From Strigamia acuminata (Eukaryota > Arthropoda > Chilopoda > Geophilomorpha > Linotaeniidae), in assembly GCA_949358305.1 (NCBI GenBank), contig OX442314.1, positions 63,807,369 through 63,871,368 on the forward strand: a stretch of DNA of 64,000 nucleotides. The letters are read 5' to 3'. This document shows, in pieces, positions 9,811 through 18,822 of the stretch. The first letter of the stretch is position 1; every line of letters starts with the position of its first letter. The notes beneath the pieces were generated by a model. The model saw only the letters and a program-made list of their open reading frames with translations, ran no database searches and was not told the origin of the DNA. Both the position numbers and the translations under genes were made by a program.

Positions 9811-9939
9811 CTCATGAAGGATATTGCATGGCCATAAAGGCATTTTTGTGGCGGTGAGGAGTGGCGAAGTTGGAAAACGAGGACCAGGTGTAGGAGAGCA
9901 ATAACGGAAGGCTTGTCCAGGTATTCAAGATTGCGGCGG

Positions 9940-10515
9940 TCTTTCAGTTTATTCCGCCAGCGCATTTCGATTTTCAATGCGCCGAGGGCTGGCCGAAGTG
10001 GGTATGTCGTTTTGAGCGGTACCAGCGAAACGTCATTTATGGAGTTGGCGAAATTTCACTGTAGAAAACAGGAACCCGGCGAAACTGTGGGCGCATTTCT
10101 TACGGCGCTTCATCCGCTGATTGAGACATGTAATTATACCACGTTGAAGGACGAGTTGGTGCGGGATAGGTTTGTGGTAGGCATACTGGACGCGAAGGTG
10201 TCTGAGACACTGCAGTCGGATAGTGGGTTAACATTAGAGACAACAGCAGAAAAGGCGCGCATGAAAGAAGAGATGAAGAAACAGCAGAGTTTCATTTGGA
10301 CTGAGGAGTCGAGCATGTTGACGGTGGCTTCGGGTAGTCGACTGGGCGGACAATCGGATACTGGCCAGTTGAGGACGGGTCTTCCGATCCTTTCGGCGAG
10401 GCTGCGGCCGAAAGTTCCGGACCATCGGGAATTTAGGCGGCGGGACGTGGCAGAGAATGTGGCAGAAAATGAAATAATAAGCATGTATTTATACTTATTA
10501 GCGCAGTGGAAGTGA
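9940..10515 (+). pseudogene. Mag-like Gypsy gag relic
   Basis: Two frames show remnants of one Gag. Around 9949-10015 one frame reads HFDFQCAEGWPKWVCRFER, typical of the Mag/K02A2.6-type Gag start. From about 10030 another frame gives the downstream part (KQEPGETVGAFLTALHPL, LKDELVRDRFVVGILD, ETLQSDSGLTLETTAEKAR). Sequence between these parts is missing and the frame is shifted. No zinc knuckle, protease or pol follows, so the element is 3'-truncated. Confidence 0.75.
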
Positions 10516-10896
10516 ATGCTTGTGCACGCGTCTTATTCCTTGTGTACTTGAGCCCTACAGCGTATGCACGATGATGTGCAAGTGCGAGCGCGATGTTGGA
10601 GTGACAGTGCAATGTATAATGTTGGAGTGACAGTGCAATAGTGTGGAAATGTTGCTGGATGCTTACATCAATGTATCCAGTAGTTAAACTACAAATAAAT
10701 ATAAAAACAAGCATTTAACACAAGAAAATAACTTACAAAAGATTAAATATGGTACAAAGTGTTAGATTTAGTCTATATTTATTTAATTTGCACCTAATTA
10801 TTTCGTATGTTATTCTTTTATTTTGTTATTTGTTTATTTGTTTTTCTTTTGAGTCATGTGACTCACACTATCATGTGATTCTATGTATTTTCTCAC
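10516..10896. other. Non-coding, short duplication
   Basis: I see no gene. A 21-bp unit containing TTGGAGTGACAGTGCAAT is repeated twice near 10592-10640. The rest is AT-rich. Confidence 0.5.
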
Positions 10897-11185
10897 AAAA
10901 TTCAACAAAAGTCAACAAAATTCAACAAAAGTCAACAAAATTCAACAAAAGTCAACAAAAGCCAACAAAATTCAACAAAATTCAACAAAAGTCAACAAAA
11001 GTCAAGAAAAGTTCAGGGCTCACAAAGTTTTTCAAAAAGCCACAAAGTTTTTCAAAAAACCACAAAGTTTTCAGAAAACCACAAAGTTTTTCAAAAAGCC
11101 ACAAAGTTTTTCAAAAAACCACAAAGTTTTCAGAAAACCACAAAGTTTTTCAAAAAGCCACAAAGTTTTTCAAAAACCTCAAAGG
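10897..11185. repeat. 10/20-bp tandem repeats (CAACAAAA and CACAAAGTTTTTCAAAAAGC)
   Basis: About 10897-11010 is built of 10-bp units such as TCAACAAAAG and TCAACAAAAT. About 11020-11185 is built of 20-bp units like CACAAAGTTTTTCAAAAAGC. The second unit resembles the large satellite at 53925-59184 in length, A-tract spacing and wording. The ORFs running through it are products of repeat periodicity. Confidence 0.85.
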
Positions 11186-12110
11186 CATTATCCCTGAATA
11201 AAATAAATCATTGCATCAACGGATGGATTATAAAAAAATAATCTAGTTATTCTTTTGAGCGTATGTGTTGTGGTAATTTATATTGAAATATTTCTAGTTA
11301 TTTGGTTATATACGTATGTACCCGACTGAGTTTATGATGGATTTGATCGCCCATAATACATTCATGATTGGTTTACTGATGAATTTAGTTGTACTTTTGC
11401 ATTTCAGTTGTTTGTTTTCTTATGCATATTTATATTCCTTTATTGATGTTTGAATTGAATTGAATTGAATTGATTTAAATGTTGTATGCTTAGGTTTTTT
11501 TTGTTAGCTCTCAGATTGAAAAGTAGATTGAGAGCAATACAGTATAAGAGCTAAATGTGCAGTGATGTCACTGCGAGACATCACAGCTCTGAATATGTTT
11601 TATATTGTAAGTTTACTATGAGTACTCTGCAGGGTCTAGTTTGTGTTGATAAGATATGATTATAGATAGCCTTTTTAAGAAAGCTATTATTGTTGTAAAA
11701 AAGATTGTTTTCTTGGTTGTTATGGTAAAAAAAGAAAAAAGAATGCAAACTGTTATGTAAGAAGTTTTCTTGAAAATACATTTGAATTTAGTTTTTCAAG
11801 TCTGGATTTATTGCACCTCAAACGGATTCAAGATCCAGAAGTTTGCCACAATTTGGACAGGCCAAACAAACTTCCAAATCCTCATACTGTTTATTTTTGT
11901 TTTTTTCGTACTGAATAAAGATGTTTTCAGTTGATGTTATAAAATGATTCTAGTCTAAAAAGATAGGGCTTCAATTTTTAAACTTTTATTGCTCTAGCAA
12001 ATCATGGTTTTGATGCTAGATGCCAATAAAGTTTCAAGTAAGTGAAAAAAATTGCACTGTTGCAGGACTTTTTCCTGGGGTTGTACAATATCTCTGACCT
12101 TAAAAAATGG
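11186..12110. other. AT-rich non-coding
   Basis: I see no gene. A short (GAATT)n microsatellite lies near 11452-11475. Confidence 0.5.
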
Positions 12111-12118
12111 GTTTGTAG

Positions 12119-12629
12119 TAGGGATGAGAACTTGACCAATTTTGGGGTCCCGTCCCGTCCCGTGTCCCGAATGTCCAAATTTTTCCCGTCCCGTCCCGTC
12201 CCGTGTCCCGAATGTCCAAATTTTTTCAGTCCCGTCCCGTCCCGTGTCCCGAATGTCCAAATTTTTCCCGTCCCGTCCCGTCCCGTGTCCCGAAATGTGC
12301 CGATTTTTCGAGTCCAGAACGTAATATGCGCGTATAACGTCAACGTAATACGCGCGTATAACGTTAAAATATGATCAAATGTGATCAAATATGATCAAAT
12401 ATGATCAAATTTAATCAAATATGATCAAATATGATCAATAAATATGATAAAATGAAACTTCACCAAGTCCCGTCCCGTCCCGAATCCCGCATAAGGCAAA
12501 AATTATCAGTCCCGTCCCGTCCCGAATCCCGTGAAATAGATTTATCCAGTCCCGTCCCGTCCCGAATCCCGCTGCGGGACCGGGACGGGACCGGGACCGG
12601 GACCGGTCCCGGTCCCGTTCTCATCCCTA
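12119..12629. mobile_element. hAT-type MITE with GTCCC minisatellite
   Basis: This is a 511-bp element with 13-bp terminal inverted repeats TAGGGATGAGAAC (12119-12131) and GTTCTCATCCCTA (12617-12629). It is flanked by a perfect 8-bp target duplication GTTTGTAG (12111-12118 and 12630-12637), the hAT hallmark. The inside is repeat-built: four rounds of a roughly 40-bp unit of GTCCC runs plus CCGAATGTCCAAATTTTT, a middle of 10-bp ATGATCAAAT units (about 12369-12440), then GTCCC and GGGACC runs. It has no transposase. Confidence 0.9.
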
Positions 12630-12637
12630 GTTTGTAG

Positions 12638-13050
12638 TTGCTTTTAATGAACCGTTTACAGATTGTATTTTGAAATAGAAAATGAGAGATAATAATACCA
12701 ATTAAATGTAAATTAAATTCCGTTCCTTATGGTTGGTTTTATGAAGTAACAAAAATGACATTTAAAATATTTTAGATAATGAAATTTATTTTCATTATTA
12801 TTATTATTATTATTATTATTTCATTTAATTATTATTAAGTTCAATGAACATGCTTTAGAAAGACTTTCAGTTCCTATGTTGAGTGTTTTACTATTAAACT
12901 ACGGTTTTCCTTTTATGATTCTTTTTAAAGAATAAAGTTAAAGTTATGAAATCAATATTTCCACTTTCAATTTCAATGTTATCTCAAACAACAAATCAAT
13001 AATTAGTATTCCTAACTTGACCTATCATATTATTGGACCATTTTTTTAAG
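12638..13050. other. AT-rich upstream region with (ATT)n
   Basis: I see no gene. An ATT microsatellite lies near 12793-12827. The stretch lies just upstream of the TATA box of the host gene and may hold its promoter-proximal elements, but I recognise none. Confidence 0.5.
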
Positions 13051-13058
13051 TATATAAA
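13051..13058 (+). promoter_or_regulatory. TATA box of the host repeat-protein gene
   Basis: TATATAAA is followed at normal spacing (about 20-30 bases) by a pyrimidine/A start region (TCATTCC near 13068-13074). A short 5' UTR and a spliced ATG follow. Confidence 0.7.
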
Positions 13059-13108
13059 CACTGCAATCATTCCAAATTTGCAACTCGATTCTGTATCAAT
13101 CAATCAAC

Positions 13109-13408
13109 ATGTAAGTATCATCCTTATACCTCAAATTTCACCTTAAAAAATCGTGTAATGCTTGAATCACGTGTCTCAAATACAGGATATCTCTATTCTC
13201 TATTTTATTTGCAATTCTGTCAATTTCAAACATTGTCTTATCGCAACAACCACAATATCCACAACAACCACAAGGCGGCCAAGGAGGACCTCAACAAGGT
13301 GGATATCCTCAACAAGGTGGCTATCCACCACAAGGTGGGTACCCGCCACAGGGTGGATACCCACCACAAGGAGGATACCCGCCACAGGGTGGATACCCTC
13401 CGAATCAG
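13109..13408 (+). CDS. Secreted GGYPPQ-repeat protein, exons 1-2
   Basis: The ATG is split by the first intron: AT at 13109-13110 and G at 13186. The reading then gives a hydrophobic signal peptide ([20 protein letters not shown]), followed directly by a Gln/Pro start and five to six tandem GGYPPQ-type repeats. Removing the 75-bp intron creates both the start codon and the signal peptide in frame with the repeats, which is strong internal support. If the donor at 13409 is not used, the frame ends three codons later at TGA 13418-13420, giving a 78-residue protein. Low-complexity Gly/Tyr/Pro/Gln proteins occur in secreted adhesives, cuticle and mucus; no specific function is assigned. Confidence 0.75.
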
Positions 13409-13894
13409 GTACCACAATGAACAGTAGTTTAACAGTCGCTCAGGTATGCTGAAGCCAATTTGATCTTGTAACCACAAAAAATTCTTTAAAAGCTCTTGAA
13501 AATAATTCAACTGAAAAAACTAAGTATACCCCACAAAATGTAATTAGAATTATTAGAAATTATTTATTTTTAAGAATGAAAGGTATTTTTTATTTAACCC
13601 TCGGAGGCATAAGGCTATACAGATTTATGAACAACATCTTTCTTGAATAAGAAAAATATTTTTCTATTCAGTTATTTTTTCAGAAAATTTCTGATTTTGT
13701 TTATATCATACTGAACTTTAACCCAGGAGAAATTTTAAGTCATTGCTCATTTATTTAATTAATTATGCTAAATGCAAATTTTCTGTCCTTTAAAACTCCA
13801 GCAAAACTATTATGCTGGCTTTGCTGCCTAAAAAAGAGCGCTTCAGTTAATAGCTTTTTGCCTTCACCAGTAGTGTTTAAAACAACCACTAGTT

Positions 13895-13918
13895 AGTAAA
13901 AAAATATATTTTTTTACT
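13895..13918. repeat. Perfect 24-bp palindrome
   Basis: An AGTA7-TATA-T7ACT perfect dyad lies inside the split piggyBac-like MITE, with partly complementary CTAGTT and AACTAG just outside. Confidence 0.8.
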
Positions 13919-13988
13919 GACCACAACTAGCGCCCTCTATAAAATTAATTGCAAACTTTTAAAAACCGAAACGGCGCTTTAACTAATT

Positions 13989-15547
13989 TGTGACGATTCT
14001 ACTTTTGGCTGAATAATTAGCCATTACAAGAGATAAATCGGTTTAGACAAGACATTTCTACAACTAGAAATAACCTAACCGAGATAAGCTACGGAAGTCT
14101 GTACAACGTGAATATGTGATCAAATATAACAACTTACGATTTTGTGTGATATAATTTACATGTTTATTAACATTACAACTGGAGTTGGGGTTCTGGATAA
14201 GTGTAACGGCGGCTACACTGGTTGAGGTTCCGGGCGATGCTGTTCGAGTGGTGCGGCTGACTTTGCGGCATCGTCACAGTTAGCGCTACGGAGACGTATT
14301 CGGTCCCGCAGCTCGGATATCTATTAATACGAAGAATCCTTCGTATTTGGTCGGGAATATTCATTAGAATATTCCGTATTCAAATCATCAAAACATTATT
14401 AGTGTAATATAACAAATGAATTGTTATATTGTTATTCTATGGGCGGGGACAGTCACGACAGTCGAGGGAACCATCGCGGGAGTTGTTGAAGCTCCATCCG
14501 CCAGCATGCCTTACGACGACAAGATCTCGTGATCAGGCGCCGGGTATTTGTTTTCTGCGACGAGTCGCTTTCAGTGGTACCAACCACTGGGTAAACAGTT
14601 CCTGGGGGACTACCAGATCGGCATTACCAATACCCGAGTGTTTGTTTAGCGCAAGGTATGAATGCAATTGCTCACGGGCCACCAACCCGGTGCGTCGCCT
14701 GTGAATAAGGCTTTTACCGACCTCGGACAAGTCTTGCCCACTTAACGGAAGGGCCAATGCACTGCATCGGAACCCTGGGAAAACAGTTTGCCCGTATTTG
14801 TTTGACGGGTTTGACTTCCCGTATATGTGCTCTGGCAGAGCATCTGACCTATGATCGGAGAATCGCGCAGATAGATGCGACTATCACCGATCATATAATT
14901 TGATATTTGTTTAACAGGTTAATCAATCCCGTGCATGAGCGATATACAACGCCACCGTATGAAATCCTACTGTCCCTTAGAACAGCCGGCTAACACTACG
15001 GGGCCATTTCATGTGTGAAACATGTCTACAAGGTTAGCCTTCCCAGATGGGCCCTACAACAAGCAATAACACGATAGTAATAATACATATCCATTGAGAG
15101 CTGAGGAGGCCCGATGTGTCGTGAGAGAAAGTGAGATCATACGATAACAACAATGCAATACAACAATATTCATTCAAGCCAAGGGGGGAGCTCGTGAGAA
15201 CCAGAGCTTATATGGTTCTAGAGAACAATCAGATTGGCGACAGCCAATCAGGTGTCTGAATCGATGGATTCGTGGATCACTAGTCCGGACCTAATATTGA
15301 ACTGGGTCCCGAAGAGTCCGATTGGTCATCTTCAACAGGTAAGTAAAACCGGATATTGATTCGATAGAATCAATATCTCAAGTAAATAATACTTAGCTTA
15401 GTCCAATAAAATACTGTATATTTTATTCGCAACGTTATATTAATTCTTTAATATAACTCGCAACTTTATCGAGTTTAAACTGCGCGCGTTAGACAAACAG
15501 CGCCATCTAGTGTGAACATTGGATAATACGGTTTTATAACCGTCACA
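13989..15547 (-). repeat. Gypsy-B 3' LTR
   Basis: A 1,559-bp copy identical in length to 26435-27993 and apparently in sequence. It has TGTGACG/CGTCACA ends. Small ORFs within it are repeated in both copies and are not supported as genes. Confidence 0.95.
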
Positions 15548-16266
15548 CATCCCCCGGTGACAAGCATAGAGTTTCCAACTCTTTAATTGTCATTCTTAAT
15601 ATCTTAAGAAATGTTCACCAAATTCTATTGAATTGTTAGACTCAACTCGTACTCTTTTTTAATTTATTTAAAATTAATCAACTACTTTCTTTCAGGAACA
15701 GCGTAGACGATTAGACTAATCGGCTTTCCCGCACAGCACATCTCCCGGTTGCCAAGCAACGAAATGAACTCGTCCGAACTCGTTCTCATGTTCGACAGCG
15801 CGGATTTCAAAGGAAATCTTAACTTCTCTGATCAAAATAAATTTCTCCGTAGTTTATATAATTCAGATGAGACATTAAATAAATTTATGCAAATTTTATT
15901 TATCAAATCTAAACTACGAATCATTCTTTATTACGGTTGTTATAAAAATGAAAACTGACTTCAACTCGAAGTCTTTTAAAACTTTGATCAAAGTGAAAAC
16001 AAAACACACAAATCTTTATGTAATTCAACCACATCTAATTATGAAAATAATCAAGATCAACAACATAAATTGAATTCAAACTTGAATCCAATTTTCAAAA
16101 TTAACTTATTCTTAGGAATATTAATAATTAGCTCAAAAATCTTCAAACATTTAAACAAATTATTCTTAATTCGGAAATAAACGAAATCACACTTGAAAAC
16201 ACAACAAACAACACTTGGCATATTTTAAATTTAAAATATCCACTCGGAAAAAAAAATGTTTTACTT
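15548..16266 (-). other. Gypsy-B 3' non-coding region with polypurine tract
   Basis: Next to the 3' LTR the minus strand reads CACCGGGGGATG (about 15548-15559), a fitting polypurine tract for plus-strand DNA priming. The rest is AT-rich and has no supported gene. Confidence 0.75.
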
Positions 16267-17748
16267 CTATTCTTTCTTCTCGACGTTGGTCGACTTCTCA
16301 ACAGGTTTCTCGACTTCAGTCGAGGTTAGGAAATCTGAAGATTCTTCAGTTGCCTCAGTGGAGGCGGCGGAAAATACTGCTTCCTCGGGTTTTTCCACTT
16401 CCGCCGGACTCGGCGGAGGGAACGGCAAATCTTCAAAAAGATCAGCCACGAAGTCGACGATAGAAATCGGATTCTCCTCGGCATCCTCGTACTTCGACTC
16501 GTCGGAAACATCCGACTTGGCCACTGGAGGAACCTCCGGTTTTTTACCTTGCTCCGACACAATCTTCTGGAGCCGACGGGCTCGTCCTCGAGCGACGATG
16601 TTTTGTCGCTGCTCCTGGGCAATTGCTTTAGCTCTGTCCAGTGTAAGGCATCCTCGCCCACGAGACATGGTTCTCGGACGAGTTACCACTTCTTCCTCGA
16701 CGCTCTCAACCTCTTGCACCGTTTCGTCCGAAACTTCGGATACATTCGACGAAGGTGGGTGTCGAAAGGCTTCGACCGTCAGTCCTGCATTGGCAGCGGC
16801 TCTTTCCTTCGTGAGGAACCTGGGGTCGATGTAAACGGCTTCTCCTCGAGCGTTGAGAAACACGCGACAAATTGGGCAGTGAGCCCAACATCTCTTCTCG
16901 TTGGGCTTCATCCCCTTCACGACATGGGGTTCCACCTCCTTGCGCCAGGGCTCTGAGCGCGGTCGCACCTTCGTGCCTCGGCAGTTGGGGCATCTCATAA
17001 GAGAAGAGCCGGCGGAAGCACCGCAACACCAACCACAACCAACACAAAATGGACAGATGGTCTCCGTCGCTTGGTCGGTGACAATATTGTCGTGGGGAAT
17101 TCCCTGCGCAATATCCCGCGCACACTGCTCACGGCGCTTTTGGGCCGCCTCGTCCTTCTTCTTGGCTTTATAAGCCATGCGCTGCGCGTTGGGACGGGTC
17201 GTCGACGCGGGTAGCCGAAAAGCTCCTGGCGGAGGTTCCGTCCATCCAGACGAAGAGGCAGACGACTCTGCTCCGGCGGGAATCCATCCTGGATTCGCAG
17301 CTACAGTGGTAACTGGGGCACTAACAACGGAAGTATTCGCGACGATTGGCGGAACACTTGCTACGGGTGGCTGGAACACTGGCGTGTGTGGAGCCAACGG
17401 GACACTGATGACGTTAGTCGGTGGGTGTACCACTTGCGCGAGCGGGGCCAACTGGGCCACTGGAACTGTCAGCTGCGCACCTATTCCAGGAAAGACTTCC
17501 GTTGGCAATGGAGCATTTGCTTGCATGTCGGGCGGAAGACATTCCGGGTGCGAGCCAATCCAATTCAGCGCGGCCAATTGAAGCGGCGTCAGGTTGAACG
17601 TCGGCACAGGTGCAATTTGTTGCAACCTCATCAAATTCCGTTCGGCGGAACGACGCTGTTCTCCCTCCGTTGAGGTGGACGAGCTGGAGCTGGAACTTCG
17701 TCGATGCCGACGATGACTGCGTTTAGAATGATGTTTATTCGAACCCAT
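16267..17748 (-). CDS. Gypsy-B ORF3, protein with DnaJ-like zinc motif
   Basis: A 493-residue third ORF lies where an env gene would be, but there is no signal peptide, membrane segment or furin-type site. Its N-terminus is basic and Ser-rich (KHHSKRSHRRHRRSSSSSS), followed by a Pro/Val-rich stretch. A cysteine cluster lies at about residues 229-262 (CPFCVGCGWCC and CPNCRGT), close to the paired CxxCxGxG motifs of DnaJ zinc domains. A second pair CWAHCPIC follows. The C-terminal half has an Arg-rich patch (RGRGCLTLDRAKA) and an acidic Glu/Ser tail. I chose the second ATG at 17748 because a splice-acceptor-like TTTATTTGTTTAG ends two bases before it; the first ATG (17766) would be removed by that splice. 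A similar double motif occurs in ORF3 of Gypsy-C. Function unknown. Confidence 0.75.
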   Translation of the reverse strand: MGSNKHHSKRSHRRHRRSSSSSSSTSTEGEQRRSAERNLMRLQQIAPVPTFNLTPLQLAALNWIGSHPECLPPDMQANAPLPTEVFPGIGAQLTVPVAQLAPLAQVVHPPTNVISVPLAPHTPVFQPPVASVPPIVANTSVVSAPVTTVAANPGWIPAGAESSASSSGWTEPPPGAFRLPASTTRPNAQRMAYKAKKKDEAAQKRREQCARDIAQGIPHDNIVTDQATETICPFCVGCGWCCGASAGSSLMRCPNCRGTKVRPRSEPWRKEVEPHVVKGMKPNEKRCWAHCPICRVFLNARGEAVYIDPRFLTKERAAANAGLTVEAFRHPPSSNVSEVSDETVQEVESVEEEVVTRPRTMSRGRGCLTLDRAKAIAQEQRQNIVARGRARRLQKIVSEQGKKPEVPPVAKSDVSDESKYEDAEENPISIVDFVADLFEDLPFPPPSPAEVEKPEEAVFSAASTEATEESSDFLTSTEVEKPVEKSTNVEKKE

Positions 17749-18822
17749 TCTAAACAAATAAATCATTTATTAAAATAATTTTCACTTCAAACTCCCAAAA
17801 TTCTTTGTATTCAAAAAAATTGTAAACTACGTTCGTAACAACTTCGTGTAAACCGAGTTATTTATAACTTGTATCACATGGCACTTAATGACTCATGTCC
17901 CCTTGTGTTTCCGACAAGAGAATAGACTCGCCCGAAGGATTTTTTCAAAATCGCAACTTGTTGAGTTTTCTCTCGAAAATTCTTTTTAGCTATCTTTTCA
18001 ATAGAAATTCTAGTTCTGAATAATTAATTATTCCATTCCACGTGTGAGTGAAAAAAAAATAAAATACCGAATAAACTTCGGTTGAGAATTTATTACGAAT
18101 AAAAATTACCCAAGCCTCGACCGCGACTTAATTTAATTAGTGCTACTACGCTTAAGTTAACAAATACTTGTTTAAATTCAAGCCATCTAATTCATTCGAT
18201 AGAATAATTAATTTCCCCGCTAAATTAGCTAAGTCACGTTTATAACTACACGTGAATCTTTCCAAGTTTTAATCAAACTTTATCGGGACGCCGTATACAA
18301 GTGTTACGAATATTTTCACAACTTTTGACAAAGAATTCAAAATTTACTTACGTAACTATCGCTTTAGGAACTCCTAAATTTCTGTAACTCTCACTTAATG
18401 GATAAGTCCGTTCGTTTAAATCTTTCTCGACGTGCGAAGAAAAGGTAGAGACGAGTAGACCGGTGTCCACGTGTTGAAGTGTGTGTGTGCAATGAACCCT
18501 GGGATTTTTATCCCCTTTTAATCGGGTTCGAGGTTTAATCGCACTTCGATAATCACGTGTCTTCGTGAGAAGACGAGATCACTTGTTTCAAGTAAATCTT
18601 CGTATTTTTTAATAATAAAAAATACCTGCATATCTCAAATAAAGTCAATCAAAGAGATAATCTATCGAAACTAATCAATTCCGATACAAATTTATATTTT
18701 AATATAAATCTGACGAAAATGTGTATTTATTATGTCCCCCGGTGTTGAGATTATAAATCTCTACACGAATTTAGACATGTAAATAAGCACACATCAAGTT
18801 TTAAATAAAACTTTATTAAATC
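17749..18822 (-). other. Gypsy-B spacer between pol and ORF3
   Basis: About 1 kb without a supported gene. A minus-strand purine run ACACCGGGGGACAT lies near 18733-18746 just after the pol stop and resembles the terminal polypurine tract. A splice-acceptor-like site ends at 17750. Confidence 0.5.

Noticed and set aside
10749-11201. Two overlapping ORFs of 104-150 residues
   Set aside because: They cross the 10/20-bp repeats and consist of KSTKVNK-like and FSKNHKVF-like periodic peptides.
12002-12388. ORFs rich in RDGTGR or PVPSRP on both strands
   Set aside because: They are translations of the GTCCC minisatellite inside the hAT MITE.
13200-13510. Antisense and off-frame ORFs over exon 2 of the host gene
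   Set aside because: Same reason as for exon 3; the spliced frame with signal peptide explains the sequence.
14429-14757. Small ORFs in the Gypsy-B LTRs (also at 26875-27203)
   Set aside because: They occur identically in both LTRs, overlap on opposite strands and have no recognisable domain.
15749-15958. 69-residue plus-strand ORF
   Set aside because: It starts at TTG, lies antisense in the 3' non-coding region of Gypsy-B and shows no domain.
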